This document shows positions 8,438 to 16,440 of a DNA stretch of 58,909 bases, piece after piece. Positions within the stretch are counted from its first letter, which is position 1. Every line of letters begins with the position of its first letter. The translations under genes were made by a program, and so were the position numbers. Under the pieces are notes generated by a model that was not told the origin of the DNA, searched no databases, and saw only the letters and a list, made by a program, of their open reading frames with translations. Location: NCBI GenBank assembly GCA_024280885.1, contig JAJRPF010000032.1, positions 1 to 58,909 of the forward strand. The letters are read 5' to 3'. The DNA is from Planctomycetota bacterium. GTDB lineage: Bacteria > Planctomycetota > JAJSAM01 > JAJVHW01.

Positions 8438-9207
8438 GCGAGGTCCTCTCGTCCTTCTGATGCCTGCGTCTCGGCCTCGGGGCTCGCACCGGCACGCCGC
8501 CGCTCAAGCACCGCCTCGGCCACGGCCAGATCCCCCGCTTCGGTGACTTTCACGTTCCAGCGATCGCCGTGAACGATGTGAACGGCGTGACCCGCGCGCT
8601 CGATCAGCGCCGCGTCGTCTGTCGCATGTGTACCCTCTCGCTCCGCCGCGGCATGGGCACGGACGAGCAACTCGGTGCGAAAGCACTGCGGCGTCTGCGC
8701 GCCCCACAACCGCCCGCGATCCGGTGTTCCGACGACGACGCCGTCTGCCACGTCCTTGATGGTGTCCGAGACGGGCACCGCGACGAGACCGCTTCCGTGC
8801 TCGGCCGCCGACCGCACGGCGCGGAGGATCGTCTCCGGACGGATCAGCGGGCGCGCAGCATCGTGGACGGCCACGACATCCGACGCCGCCGTGAGCGCCG
8901 CGAGCCCGTTGCGGACCGAGTCCTGCCGCCGCGCGCCCCCCGCGACCACAACGGCGAGCGGATGGGAGCATGCAGCCCGCACCTCGTCGGTCCGCTCGAG
9001 CGACGTCACGAGCACGAGCGCGGTCAGGCCGGGGAGAGCGCCGAATGCGCGCACCGAATGAGCCCACATGGGCTCGCCCGCGAGGAGCCGAAAGACCTTC
9101 GGAACACTGCCCCCGAAGCGCGCGCCGCTGCCAGCCATGACGATCACAGCAGCGAAGGGGATCGGCGCGTCGGCGGCGGCGGCGTGGGCGGCGTTGTGGG
9201 CGTTCAC
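8434..9207 (-). CDS. ispD: 2-C-methyl-D-erythritol 4-phosphate cytidylyltransferase
   Basis: It transfers CMP from CTP to MEP, the step two before IspF. The domain begins PFAAVIVMAGSGARFGG and continues PKVFRLLAGEPMW, VAGGARRQDSVRNGL, VAVHDAARPLI, LWGAQTPQCFR and RWNVKVTEAGDLAVAE, the usual signature set. The frame stays open to 9420, but that would run into ruvC, which is transcribed the other way. I chose the GTG at 9207 (VNAHNAAHAA...). GTG at 9228 is also possible. The tail after the domain is a short polar extension. Confidence 0.93.
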   Translation of the reverse strand: MNAHNAAHAAAADAPIPFAAVIVMAGSGARFGGSVPKVFRLLAGEPMWAHSVRAFGALPGLTALVLVTSLERTDEVRAACSHPLAVVVAGGARRQDSVRNGLAALTAASDVVAVHDAARPLIRPETILRAVRSAAEHGSGLVAVPVSDTIKDVADGVVVGTPDRGRLWGAQTPQCFRTELLVRAHAAAEREGTHATDDAALIERAGHAVHIVHGDRWNVKVTEAGDLAVAEAVLERRRAGASPEAETQASEGREDLA

Positions 9208-9316
9208 CTGGGCATGGTAGACGGGCACACGCGAGACGCCCGAGACTCCCGAGGTTCCCGAGCTTCCGTGCTCGCGATCGGGCACCACGGTCCCCCGCCT
9301 CGTGTAGCGTCGGCGG

Positions 9317-9907
9317 ATGGCCGTGCCCGAACCCGTCTCGAAACCGGTCTTTCGCGTTCTCGGAATCGACCCCGGAACACGCGTCGCGGGTTGGGGCGTC
9401 ATCGACGTGCGTGGCAGCAAGGCGAGCCTGGTGAGCGCCGCAGCGATCCGGACGCGTGCAGACAGCGTTCCGGGCCGCCTGGCCGAACTCCATGCAGCGC
9501 TGGTCGCCGTAGTCGCAGAGTGGAAACCGGCCTGCGTCGCGATCGAGACGCCCTATTTCGGCCGCAACGCCAACTCGGCGCTGGTCGTGGGCATGGCGCG
9601 CGGGATCGCAGTGCTGACCGCCGCCGAGGCCGGACTGCCCGTGCATGAGTACCCGCCGGCCACGATCAAGAAGGCCGTTGTCGGACGCGGCGGCGCGTCG
9701 AAGGAGCAGGTTGGCGCGATGGTGCGGGTCATTCTGGGGCTGCGCGAGGTCCCCAAACCGGCTGACGTGACCGACGCGCTGGCGATCGCACTCACCCATA
9801 TCCACCGCGCTGGCGCGCACCCCGGCAGTCCTGTCACGAGTCCCGCCACGCGAAGAGGTGGTCCTGTCGGGCGAAGAGGTGGTTCGCCTTCCCGCTCTCG
9901 CTCGTAG
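9317..9907 (+). CDS. ruvC: Crossover junction endodeoxyribonuclease RuvC
   Basis: The product has 196 residues and is the Holliday-junction resolvase. The four acidic catalytic positions are visible: GIDPGTRVAGWG (Asp), AIETPYFGRNANSA (Glu) and PADVTDALAIALTH (two Asp). The last 35 residues are a basic Gly/Arg/Ser-rich tail with a near-duplicated RRGG(P/S) unit, which most RuvC proteins lack. It is divergent from ispD with about 110 bases between starts. A 9-base gap leads into the next plus-strand gene. Confidence 0.96.
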   Translation: MAVPEPVSKPVFRVLGIDPGTRVAGWGVIDVRGSKASLVSAAAIRTRADSVPGRLAELHAALVAVVAEWKPACVAIETPYFGRNANSALVVGMARGIAVLTAAEAGLPVHEYPPATIKKAVVGRGGASKEQVGAMVRVILGLREVPKPADVTDALAIALTHIHRAGAHPGSPVTSPATRRGGPVGRRGGSPSRSRS

Positions 9908-9916
9908 AATCTGCCC

Positions 9917-10822
9917 GTGACCAAGAAACACGCCCTGCTCACGTCGATCATCGTGATCTCCGTCGTCGGCCTCCTGGCCGCCACGGCCATCCATTTCCTC
10001 ACCGATGTGGGCCCCGACGAGCCCACGGGGCCGGACGACCAGCCCGTCGCCCCCGTCGGCGCAGCCCCCGAGACAAATACGCCGCTAGCGGCCGTCGAGA
10101 TGTCCGACGCCCGCAAACAACGCGCACACCACAGCGACCCGTGGCCGTTCGGAGACTTCGCCGACGACATCTCTTCGCTCTTGCGCCCGGGGCGGATCGA
10201 GGTGATGCGCGCCCGCGACAAGATCGAGACCGACTTCTTCAAGATCATCGTGGAGAACAAGGTCAGCCTACGTCTCGACAACGTGCGTGTCGGCGACGTG
10301 GTGAAAGCGCTCGCGCGCGAGTACGAGCCGCTCGAGGTCACGATCTACGAGGGCCTGCCCAAGGTCTCCGATCGCGTCGTCTTCAAGCGCGTCTATCTGA
10401 CCGACGTCACCGTGCAGCAAGTCGTCGCGTTCATGGCCCTGCAGTCCGACGAGCAGGTCTTCTCAGCGATGACGCCCAAGGGGTTCTGCATCGGGTCCAA
10501 GAACGCGTGCATCCAGGCGCGCCTCGATGCGAAGGAGTGGGAAGCGGATTTCCGGGCCGGCGTGAAGGGCGAGCCGGATGACTTTCTGGATGTCGACTAC
10601 CGCCCGGACATGCGCGGGGCGGATGTGGGCCGGTTAATAACGGACATCCGCGCCAAGACCGGCATCGACGTCGTGATCGGCCCACGCGCCTGGGAGAAGG
10701 GTCTCCTCTTCACATGGACGAGCGACCCGTTGCCCCTGCGCGACGCGCTCGACGAGATCGCACGCCGGCTCGGCGGTCGCGTCTATGTCAGGAGCGGCCG
10801 GGCCTTCATCCTGATCGGTTGA
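9917..10822 (+). CDS. Membrane-anchored protein with secretin/STN-like repeats, unknown function
   Basis: 301 residues from a GTG start. One N-terminal transmembrane segment (SIIVISVVGLLAATAIHFL, about 9-27) is followed by a Pro-rich linker and a soluble domain. The segments VSLRLDNVRVGDVVKALAREY and ADVGRLITDIRAKTGIDVVIG have the beta-alpha pattern of secretin N-domain/STN modules (short modules of secretin and TonB systems). No secretin channel gene is nearby. It sits between ruvC and recO, 6 bases before recO. I do not recognise a specific family. Confidence 0.75.
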   Translation: MTKKHALLTSIIVISVVGLLAATAIHFLTDVGPDEPTGPDDQPVAPVGAAPETNTPLAAVEMSDARKQRAHHSDPWPFGDFADDISSLLRPGRIEVMRARDKIETDFFKIIVENKVSLRLDNVRVGDVVKALAREYEPLEVTIYEGLPKVSDRVVFKRVYLTDVTVQQVVAFMALQSDEQVFSAMTPKGFCIGSKNACIQARLDAKEWEADFRAGVKGEPDDFLDVDYRPDMRGADVGRLITDIRAKTGIDVVIGPRAWEKGLLFTWTSDPLPLRDALDEIARRLGGRVYVRSGRAFILIG

Positions 10823-10828
10823 TGCTGC

Positions 10829-11614
10829 ATGCCGCCGACCCTGGAACGGGCCCTCATCCTCCGTACATTCGAGTTCAGCGAGAACAGTCAGGTGGTCCAC
10901 ATCCTCACGCTCGAGGAGGGCCTGATCCACGGCATCGCCAAGGGCGCGCGACGCCTGAACGGGGCGTTCCATGGTGGCCTCGACTCGCTGACGCTCGGGA
11001 CACTCGGGGTCTACGCACGGCGACCAGGCGCCGGTCTGCGCACACTCGCGAGCTTTCGCGTCGAGACCAACTTCCCGGAGCTGCGCCGCTCGCTCGCGCG
11101 CTTCGACGCCGCCGAACATGTGCGCGCGCTCATCCTCTCGTTCGCTCGTGAGGAGCAGGAGGCCCCCCTCGTCTTCGAACTCGCGGTCGCAGCGCTGGCG
11201 CTGATCGCCGCTGCCGACGAGATTGCGGCCACGGCGCTGGCGCTCGGCTTCGAGGCCATGCTGCTCCGGCTCTCCGGCTTCTTCCCGGAGGTGACGCGCT
11301 GTGTGCGCTGCGATCGCGAAGCGCGCAACATTCACACAACACGCCTCTCGGCATTGCGCGGCGGCCTGCTCTGTAGACGCTGTCGCGGTGAGGACCCCGG
11401 TGCCCCGGAGATCGACGGGCGCACGGTCGCCGCGCTGGTCACGCTCGGAGCGGGACCGCTCGTCCAGGCCGCGCGCCTGCCCGCGGATCCCGACCTGCGA
11501 CAAGCGATCTCGCGGGCACTTGACGCGTGGACGTCGAGCATCCTCGATCGACGTCTCCCCACGCGCGCGGCGCTCATGCGTGCAAACGTGCGGCGTCCGC
11601 GCGCGGGTGGGTAG
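10829..11614 (+). CDS. recO: DNA repair protein RecO
   Basis: The product has 261 residues. RecO anneals ssDNA and loads RecA with RecR in RecF-pathway repair. The N-terminal OB fold is recognisable (ALILRTFEFSENSQVVHILTLEEGLIHGIAKGARR), followed by the helical domain with the four-cysteine zinc motif CVRCDREA ... LLCRRC. The length is near the family norm of about 240-260. It follows the preceding ORF by 6 bases and the lipoprotein gene starts 22 bases later. Confidence 0.92.
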   Translation: MPPTLERALILRTFEFSENSQVVHILTLEEGLIHGIAKGARRLNGAFHGGLDSLTLGTLGVYARRPGAGLRTLASFRVETNFPELRRSLARFDAAEHVRALILSFAREEQEAPLVFELAVAALALIAAADEIAATALALGFEAMLLRLSGFFPEVTRCVRCDREARNIHTTRLSALRGGLLCRRCRGEDPGAPEIDGRTVAALVTLGAGPLVQAARLPADPDLRQAISRALDAWTSSILDRRLPTRAALMRANVRRPRAGG

Positions 11615-11636
11615 GATCTGCGACTTCGGAGACCCT

Positions 11637-12620
11637 ATGAAACGCTGCTTCTTCTCGCTCGCCCTCGTTGCTGTCCTGATTCCGGCCACCGGCGGCTGCG
11701 CTCTCTTCGGATCGAGCGCTCCCGACGAGACGCCGGAGCAGACCTACGAACGCGCGCGCGCCCTCTTCCAGCAGGAGGAGTGGAAGGAAGCGGACGAGCT
11801 CTTCGGCGACGTCTGGAAGGATCACCCCTCGTCGCCATTCGCCGCCGACGCGCGTTTCTACGAGGCCGAGGCGCGCTACGGCCGTGGGAAGTACAACGGA
11901 GCGTTCGAGCTCTACAAGAGCTTCCTCGAACAGCACCCGCTCTCGCCGCACTCGCCTCTCATCCAGCGCCGGCTCTACGACATGGGCACATACCTCGTCG
12001 AGGAGGGCAAGAACGGCTTCTTCGGCCTGACCTACTCCGACGAGGGCGTGGCGATCCTCGACTACCTGGTCTCGGCCTTCCCGCACGGCGATCTCGCCGA
12101 CGATGCGCTCGTCTACGCGGCCGACCACGAGTGGCGCTCGGACAAGCCGTTGAACGCCATCGGCCACTTGCACGACCTGATCGATCACTACCCCGGGAGC
12201 GAGTGGGCACTGGAGGCCCGCCTGCGGCTCGCGCGCGCCTATCGCGACGTGAACCGAGGCACGAGATACGACGCTGACGCTCTCAAGCGTTCGAAAGCCC
12301 AATATCTCGCCTATATCGATCTTGTCAGCGCAGACTCGGCGCGCGAGCGCGAGTACGCAGACCTTCTGCAGGCCGCCCGCGATGAACTGGCGCTGGTCGA
12401 AGAGGCACTCGCGCAGAAAATGCTCGAAGCCGCCGATTTCTACCTCCGCACAGGTAAGGTCGATGCGGCGCGCTCCGAGTTGCGCAACCTGGCACGCGAG
12501 CATCCCGGAACGCGCGCGGCGGCCGAAGCGGAGCGCCGCCTGGGGCGCGGCCCGGCCCAGGACGTGGCCGAGACCGGATCGGACGACGACGGATCGGACA
12601 ACGAAGGAGAAGGCGAATGA
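11637..12620 (+). CDS. BamD-like TPR outer-membrane assembly lipoprotein
   Basis: 327 residues. A lipoprotein signal ends in ATGGC (Cys21). The mature part has TPR-like helices: EQTYERARALFQQEEWKEADELFGDVWKDHP, DARFYEAEARYGRGKYNGAFELYKSFLEQHP and others up to AEAERRLGRG. This matches the BamD/YfiO family, the lipoprotein partner of BamA in beta-barrel insertion, although most BamD proteins are shorter (about 245). A short acidic tail follows. The stop overlaps the lptE start as ATGA, so both are probably one envelope-assembly operon. Confidence 0.82.
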   Translation: MKRCFFSLALVAVLIPATGGCALFGSSAPDETPEQTYERARALFQQEEWKEADELFGDVWKDHPSSPFAADARFYEAEARYGRGKYNGAFELYKSFLEQHPLSPHSPLIQRRLYDMGTYLVEEGKNGFFGLTYSDEGVAILDYLVSAFPHGDLADDALVYAADHEWRSDKPLNAIGHLHDLIDHYPGSEWALEARLRLARAYRDVNRGTRYDADALKRSKAQYLAYIDLVSADSAREREYADLLQAARDELALVEEALAQKMLEAADFYLRTGKVDAARSELRNLAREHPGTRAAAEAERRLGRGPAQDVAETGSDDDGSDNEGEGE

Positions 12621-13159
12621 GGCTCAGGCCCGAATACGTGCGCTCCGAAGCGCCGCGTCCGCCGCTCCGGTTCTTCACCGTCGCCGCACTCCTGATTGCC
12701 GTGCTCCTCGCCTCGGGCTGCGGCTACACGACGCGCTCGATGATCTCGGACGAGTACACGACGATCGCCGTGCCGATCTTCGAGAACACGACGCGCCGCC
12801 ACGATCTCGAATTCGAGCTGACGCGCGCCGTCGTCGAGGAATTGAACGCGCGCACCCATCTCGTCGTCGTCAGCGATCCGAACACGGCCGACCTGGTAAT
12901 GACGGGACGCCTCGTTGACGTGAAGGAAGACTCGATCTCACGCCGGAAGTACCAGCGGCCGCGCGATGCCGCAGTGATCGTGACCGCCGAGATCGAGGTC
13001 AAGGACATGCGCACCGGCGAGATCATTGTCTCGGCGCGCAAGGTCTCCGAACGCGAGTCGTATTCGTATCTCGTGAAAGAGGACCTGCGGACGTCGCGCG
13101 AAGAGGCAATCCGCGCCCTCGCAGAACGCGTCGTGCGGCAGATGGAAGAGGGTTGGTGA
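12617..13159 (+). CDS. lptE: LptE family LPS-assembly lipoprotein
   Basis: 180 residues. A hydrophobic signal leads to a lipobox LASGC (Cys35) and then GYTTRSMISDEYTTIAVPIFENTT, the pattern typical of LptE (LPS-assembly lipoprotein, plug of LptD). The rest alternates strands and helices, including ELTRAVVEELNARTHLVVVSDPNTADLVMTGRLVDV, as in the family. It implies an outer membrane with exported lipid. The start overlaps the bamD-like gene and the stop overlaps the folP start. Confidence 0.85.
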   Translation: MRLRPEYVRSEAPRPPLRFFTVAALLIAVLLASGCGYTTRSMISDEYTTIAVPIFENTTRRHDLEFELTRAVVEELNARTHLVVVSDPNTADLVMTGRLVDVKEDSISRRKYQRPRDAAVIVTAEIEVKDMRTGEIIVSARKVSERESYSYLVKEDLRTSREEAIRALAERVVRQMEEGW

Positions 13160-14259
13160 CGAACACGTCTTCGATCTCTGGAGGCCCGGGTTCCGCAAGC
13201 CTGGGCTCGGAACGTCTGGGCTCTGAGAATCTGGGCTCTGGCAATCTGGGCTCTGGCGCCACCGGCCGAGATCCCGGGAACGACGCGGGCGCGCTCCACA
13301 CGACGGGCTTTCCGCCCCGGGCACGCTTCTCGTTCGCGCTCCGCAACGGCGACACGCTCGACCTCGGCGCACGCACGCTCATCATGGGCATCGTGAACGT
13401 GACGCCGGACTCGTTCTCCGACGGCGGGCAGCACGCGAGTCCTGCCGCTGCGCTCGCGCACGCCACGCGACTCGTCGCCGAAGGGGCGGATCTGCTCGAC
13501 ATCGGCGGCGAGTCCACGCGCCCCGGAGCAGCGGAGATCCCGGCGGCGGAGCAGGTGCGCCGCGTCGTGCCACTCATCCGTGACCTCGTAGCTCGGTGCC
13601 CCGCGACGCCGCTCTCGATCGACACGCGCAGCGCCGACGTCGCGCGCGCCGCCGTCGAGGCGGGCGCCGCCATCGTGAACGACGTGTCCGGCCTGGTCCA
13701 CGATCCCGCCATGGCAGCGACGGTCGCAGACTTACGCGTGCCAGCGATCCTGATGCACATGCGTGGCACCCCCACCGACATGCGCGAGCGTGTCGACTAC
13801 GACGACGTCGTTGCGGATGTCGTCCGGGAACTCGGACAACACCTTGACGCCGCACGCGCCGCGGGGATCGAGCACCTGATCGCCGACCCCGGGCTCGGCT
13901 TCGCCAAGACGTCAGACCAAAGCGCCGCGCTACTGGCAGCCACGCCGCGCTTCAGAGCACTGCAGGTCCCGCTGCTCGTCGGCCCCTCGCGCAAGAGCTT
14001 CCTTGCGCTGGCCACGGGCGAGCGCGAAGGCGATCCGGCGACGACGCGGCTCGCCGCCACAATCGCCGCATCAGCGCTCGCCGCCGCTCTCGGTGCGCAC
14101 ATTCTGCGGGTCCACGACGTCCAAGCCTGTGGCGATGCCATCCGCCTCGCCGACATCGTGCGTCAATCGCCGGGAAGCACTTCCGCCGCCTCCATTCCGC
14201 CGGAGTGGACTTCCCGCGACGGCGCCGCGAGGATGGCGCGCCGACCATCGACCGCCTGA
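13156..14259 (+). CDS. folP: Dihydropteroate synthase
   Basis: 367 residues from a GTG that overlaps the lptE stop (GTGA); a TTG at 13153 is also in frame. DHPS condenses pABA with dihydropterin pyrophosphate in folate synthesis. Motifs: MGIVNVTPDSFSDGG, LLDIGGESTRPGA, LSIDTRSADVARAAVEAGAAIVNDVSG, LMHMRGTP, DPGLGFAKT and LVGPSRKSF. The first 75 residues form an unusual extension encoded partly by four 15-bp repeats (LGSER/LGSEN/LGSGN/LGSGA), absent from ordinary FolP, so an internal start is possible. Confidence 0.95.
   Translation: MTNTSSISGGPGSASLGSERLGSENLGSGNLGSGATGRDPGNDAGALHTTGFPPRARFSFALRNGDTLDLGARTLIMGIVNVTPDSFSDGGQHASPAAALAHATRLVAEGADLLDIGGESTRPGAAEIPAAEQVRRVVPLIRDLVARCPATPLSIDTRSADVARAAVEAGAAIVNDVSGLVHDPAMAATVADLRVPAILMHMRGTPTDMRERVDYDDVVADVVRELGQHLDAARAAGIEHLIADPGLGFAKTSDQSAALLAATPRFRALQVPLLVGPSRKSFLALATGEREGDPATTRLAATIAASALAAALGAHILRVHDVQACGDAIRLADIVRQSPGSTSAASIPPEWTSRDGAARMARRPSTA
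13201..13260 (+). repeat. Four 15-bp in-frame tandem repeats in the folP 5' region
   Basis: Units of 15 bp beginning CTGGGCTC fall at 13201, 13216, 13231 and 13246. The last three differ by few bases. They encode pentapeptides LGSER, LGSEN, LGSGN, LGSGA. The number of units could vary by slippage without breaking the frame. Confidence 0.9.
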
Positions 14260-14283
14260 GGACGCGAAGCAAAACGGACACAC

Positions 14284-15246
14284 GTGGACCTGCACACCTA
14301 TCTGCCGACCTCGGGAAGCGACTTCCTTCAGCTCGCCGTCATCTGGCTGGTGATCTACGGGTTGCTGGGGCTCGTGCGCGGCACGATCGCGGCGAGCATC
14401 CTTCGCGGCGCCCTCGTGATGGTGGCGTTCGCGGGCGTGATGGCCGCCTTCGTGCTGAGGGTGCTGGATCTGACGGTGCTGCAGTCGATCCTGTCGCAGT
14501 TGCTCGGGGTGGTCGTGTTCGCCCTGCTCGTGGTCTTCCAACCAGAACTGCGACGCGGCCTACTCTCGCTGGGTGAACACCGCTATTTCGACCGCTTCCG
14601 GGCGCGCCCGCGGAGTTGCATCGACGATCTCGCGCGCGCCGTGGTCAATCTCTCGCGTGAACGCCACGGGGCACTCTTCGCCGTCGAGCGGCGGGCCGCG
14701 CTCCACCACATCGTCGCGACGGGCGTAAGGATCGACGCCGAAGCGCGTGCTGACCTGCTCGCGAATATCTTCTGGCCGGGGGCACCGATGCACGACGGCG
14801 GCGTGGTCATCCGCGAGGATCGGATCACCGCCGCGGCCTGCATCTTCCCGCTGGCGGATCGCCGCGATCTCTCCTCGCGTCTGGGCACCCGCCACCGCGC
14901 TGGAATCGGACTCTCCGAGGAGAGCGACGCCGTAATCGTGATTGTCAGCGAGGAGACCGGCCGCGTCTCGGTCGCGGTGGACGGCGAGTTGCGCCCGGTG
15001 GACCCGCCCGGCGATCTCGGGCGCGTGCTCCGGGAGTTGATGGCCACGATGCACGCGTACGACACGGACTCCGACGACGACGCGGACGCCAGCGACGCGA
15101 CCACCAGCGACACGGAGACCGTCGAGAAGGGCACCGGCAACAAGGGCAACACGAGTCCGACCGACAGCAAGGAACCAGACACGACGAATCGTGACATGGC
15201 GAATCGTGACATGGCGGATCGCGACCGCGGTGAGGCAGCGGTATGA
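14284..15246 (+). CDS. cdaA: Diadenylate cyclase CdaA (c-di-AMP synthase)
   Basis: 320 residues from a GTG. Three N-terminal hydrophobic helices (DFLQLAVIWLVIYGLLGL, ASILRGALVMVAFAGVMAA, LQSILSQLLGVVVFALLVVF) precede the DAC domain. Its motifs are MHDGGVVI near residue 169, where most CdaA proteins have DGA, and GTRHRAGIG near 201, with VSEETGRVSVA after it. The Ala-to-Gly change in DGA is noted but conservative. A 70-residue acidic, polar tail ends in a 15-bp-repeat segment (NRDMA NRDMA). CdaA makes c-di-AMP from two ATP at the membrane. It is followed by its usual partner ybbR/cdaR and then glmM. Confidence 0.94.
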   Translation: MDLHTYLPTSGSDFLQLAVIWLVIYGLLGLVRGTIAASILRGALVMVAFAGVMAAFVLRVLDLTVLQSILSQLLGVVVFALLVVFQPELRRGLLSLGEHRYFDRFRARPRSCIDDLARAVVNLSRERHGALFAVERRAALHHIVATGVRIDAEARADLLANIFWPGAPMHDGGVVIREDRITAAACIFPLADRRDLSSRLGTRHRAGIGLSEESDAVIVIVSEETGRVSVAVDGELRPVDPPGDLGRVLRELMATMHAYDTDSDDDADASDATTSDTETVEKGTGNKGNTSPTDSKEPDTTNRDMANRDMADRDRGEAAV

Positions 15247-15256
15247 GAGTTCTGGC

Positions 15257-16318
15257 ATGAGGCTCTTGGGGCTGATCTTCGACAACCTCGGGCTCAAGCT
15301 ACTCGCGCTCGTGATGGCGTGGGCGGTGTGGTTCATGACGCGCGAGGGGCTCACCGAGGAGCGCGTGATCTGGATGGACATCAAGGTGGTCGTCGTACAG
15401 GGCGAAGACGAGGTTGTGGCACGGGCGACGCCGCCGGGCGTCAACATCACCGTCACGGGCACCGCGCGCGCGGTGGCGGACTTCGACGGACTCGTGAGCC
15501 CGGTCGCGATCCTGCAGGTGAAGTCCGAGCATTTCCCGCCGACCGGCGAGTGGAATACGACCGAGACGTTCGTCCTCCGCGATCTGCAACTGCCGGAGTC
15601 CTTCGATCGCACCGCATTACGCGCCAAGACAATGGAACCGAACGTCATCGAGGTGAAGATCGACCGCATCGCGGTGCGCGAATTCCCCGTCGAGGCGCCG
15701 CCTGTCCCGACGGTGGCCGGCTCCGTGGTGAAGGTCCTCCAGCCCACCACGACCGCAACCGTACGCGGCACGATGGCCAACCTCGACAGCCTGGATGGCA
15801 GTATCAAGACGACCATCAACCGCGACGCCGTGATCTCGATGGTGAGAGCGATGGGCAGCGATCACACGATCTCGCAACGCATCGACCTGGACATCGACCC
15901 CGTTCAACAGAGCACTTTCCACCTGCTCGAGCTCGTCGAGCCCGACAGTCTCGCCGCGAGAGTCGAGGTCAGCAACGTCGTCACAAAGGGCTTCACGGTT
16001 CCGGTTCGCATCTTCTACTCGTCTGCGATGACGGCCGACGCCGCATCGCGCACGCTGCGCTTCGCGCCAGTCAACTTGCTCAACGAGCCTCTGAATTGGA
16101 ACGAGGGCGAAGCCGGGGGTCTGCCGACGATGTCCCTTCGACTCCGAGGATCGCCGGTCTCGATGGCGAAGGTCGACAGGACCGCGCTGATCGCGTTCGT
16201 GATCGCGGATGACATGCCCGCCGAGGACGTGGCGCCGCTGAAGTTGCACGTCGATGGACTGCCGGTCGGCGTATCCACCGAAGGCGACGTCTTCATCCAC
16301 GTTCAGATCGACAGGTAG
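15257..16318 (+). CDS. ybbR: YbbR-domain protein (CdaR-type regulator of CdaA)
   Basis: 353 residues from ATG at 15257; an upstream in-frame start would overlap cdaA and lacks the signature. The N-terminus has one transmembrane helix (NLGLKLLALVMAWAVWF). YbbR-like repeats follow, each beginning with a strand pattern such as EERVIWMDIKVVV, VAGSVVKVLQPTTTATVRGT and VEVSNVVTKGFTVPVRI. In Firmicutes CdaR binds CdaA and tunes c-di-AMP output, and the cdaA-cdaR-glmM order here is the classical one. The 15 bases covering the stop are duplicated immediately after it (16321-16335). Confidence 0.88.
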   Translation: MRLLGLIFDNLGLKLLALVMAWAVWFMTREGLTEERVIWMDIKVVVVQGEDEVVARATPPGVNITVTGTARAVADFDGLVSPVAILQVKSEHFPPTGEWNTTETFVLRDLQLPESFDRTALRAKTMEPNVIEVKIDRIAVREFPVEAPPVPTVAGSVVKVLQPTTTATVRGTMANLDSLDGSIKTTINRDAVISMVRAMGSDHTISQRIDLDIDPVQQSTFHLLELVEPDSLAARVEVSNVVTKGFTVPVRIFYSSAMTADAASRTLRFAPVNLLNEPLNWNEGEAGGLPTMSLRLRGSPVSMAKVDRTALIAFVIADDMPAEDVAPLKLHVDGLPVGVSTEGDVFIHVQIDR

Positions 16319-16335
16319 GGCAGATCGACAGGTAG
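16304..16335 (+). repeat. 15-bp direct duplication across the ybbR stop codon
   Basis: CAGATCGACAGGTAG occurs at 16304-16318, including the TAG stop, and again at 16321-16335 after two bases. It is a recent-looking short duplication without an obvious role. Confidence 0.9.
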
Positions 16336-16440
16336 CGAGCCCGCGCGAGAACGCGCGCAGGTATCGCATGGAGCGCCGCGCGCTCTCGCGTAGGATCTTC
16401 GTCACCCCCCACCGGACTGCGCGTATCCCGCCCGTCCCGT

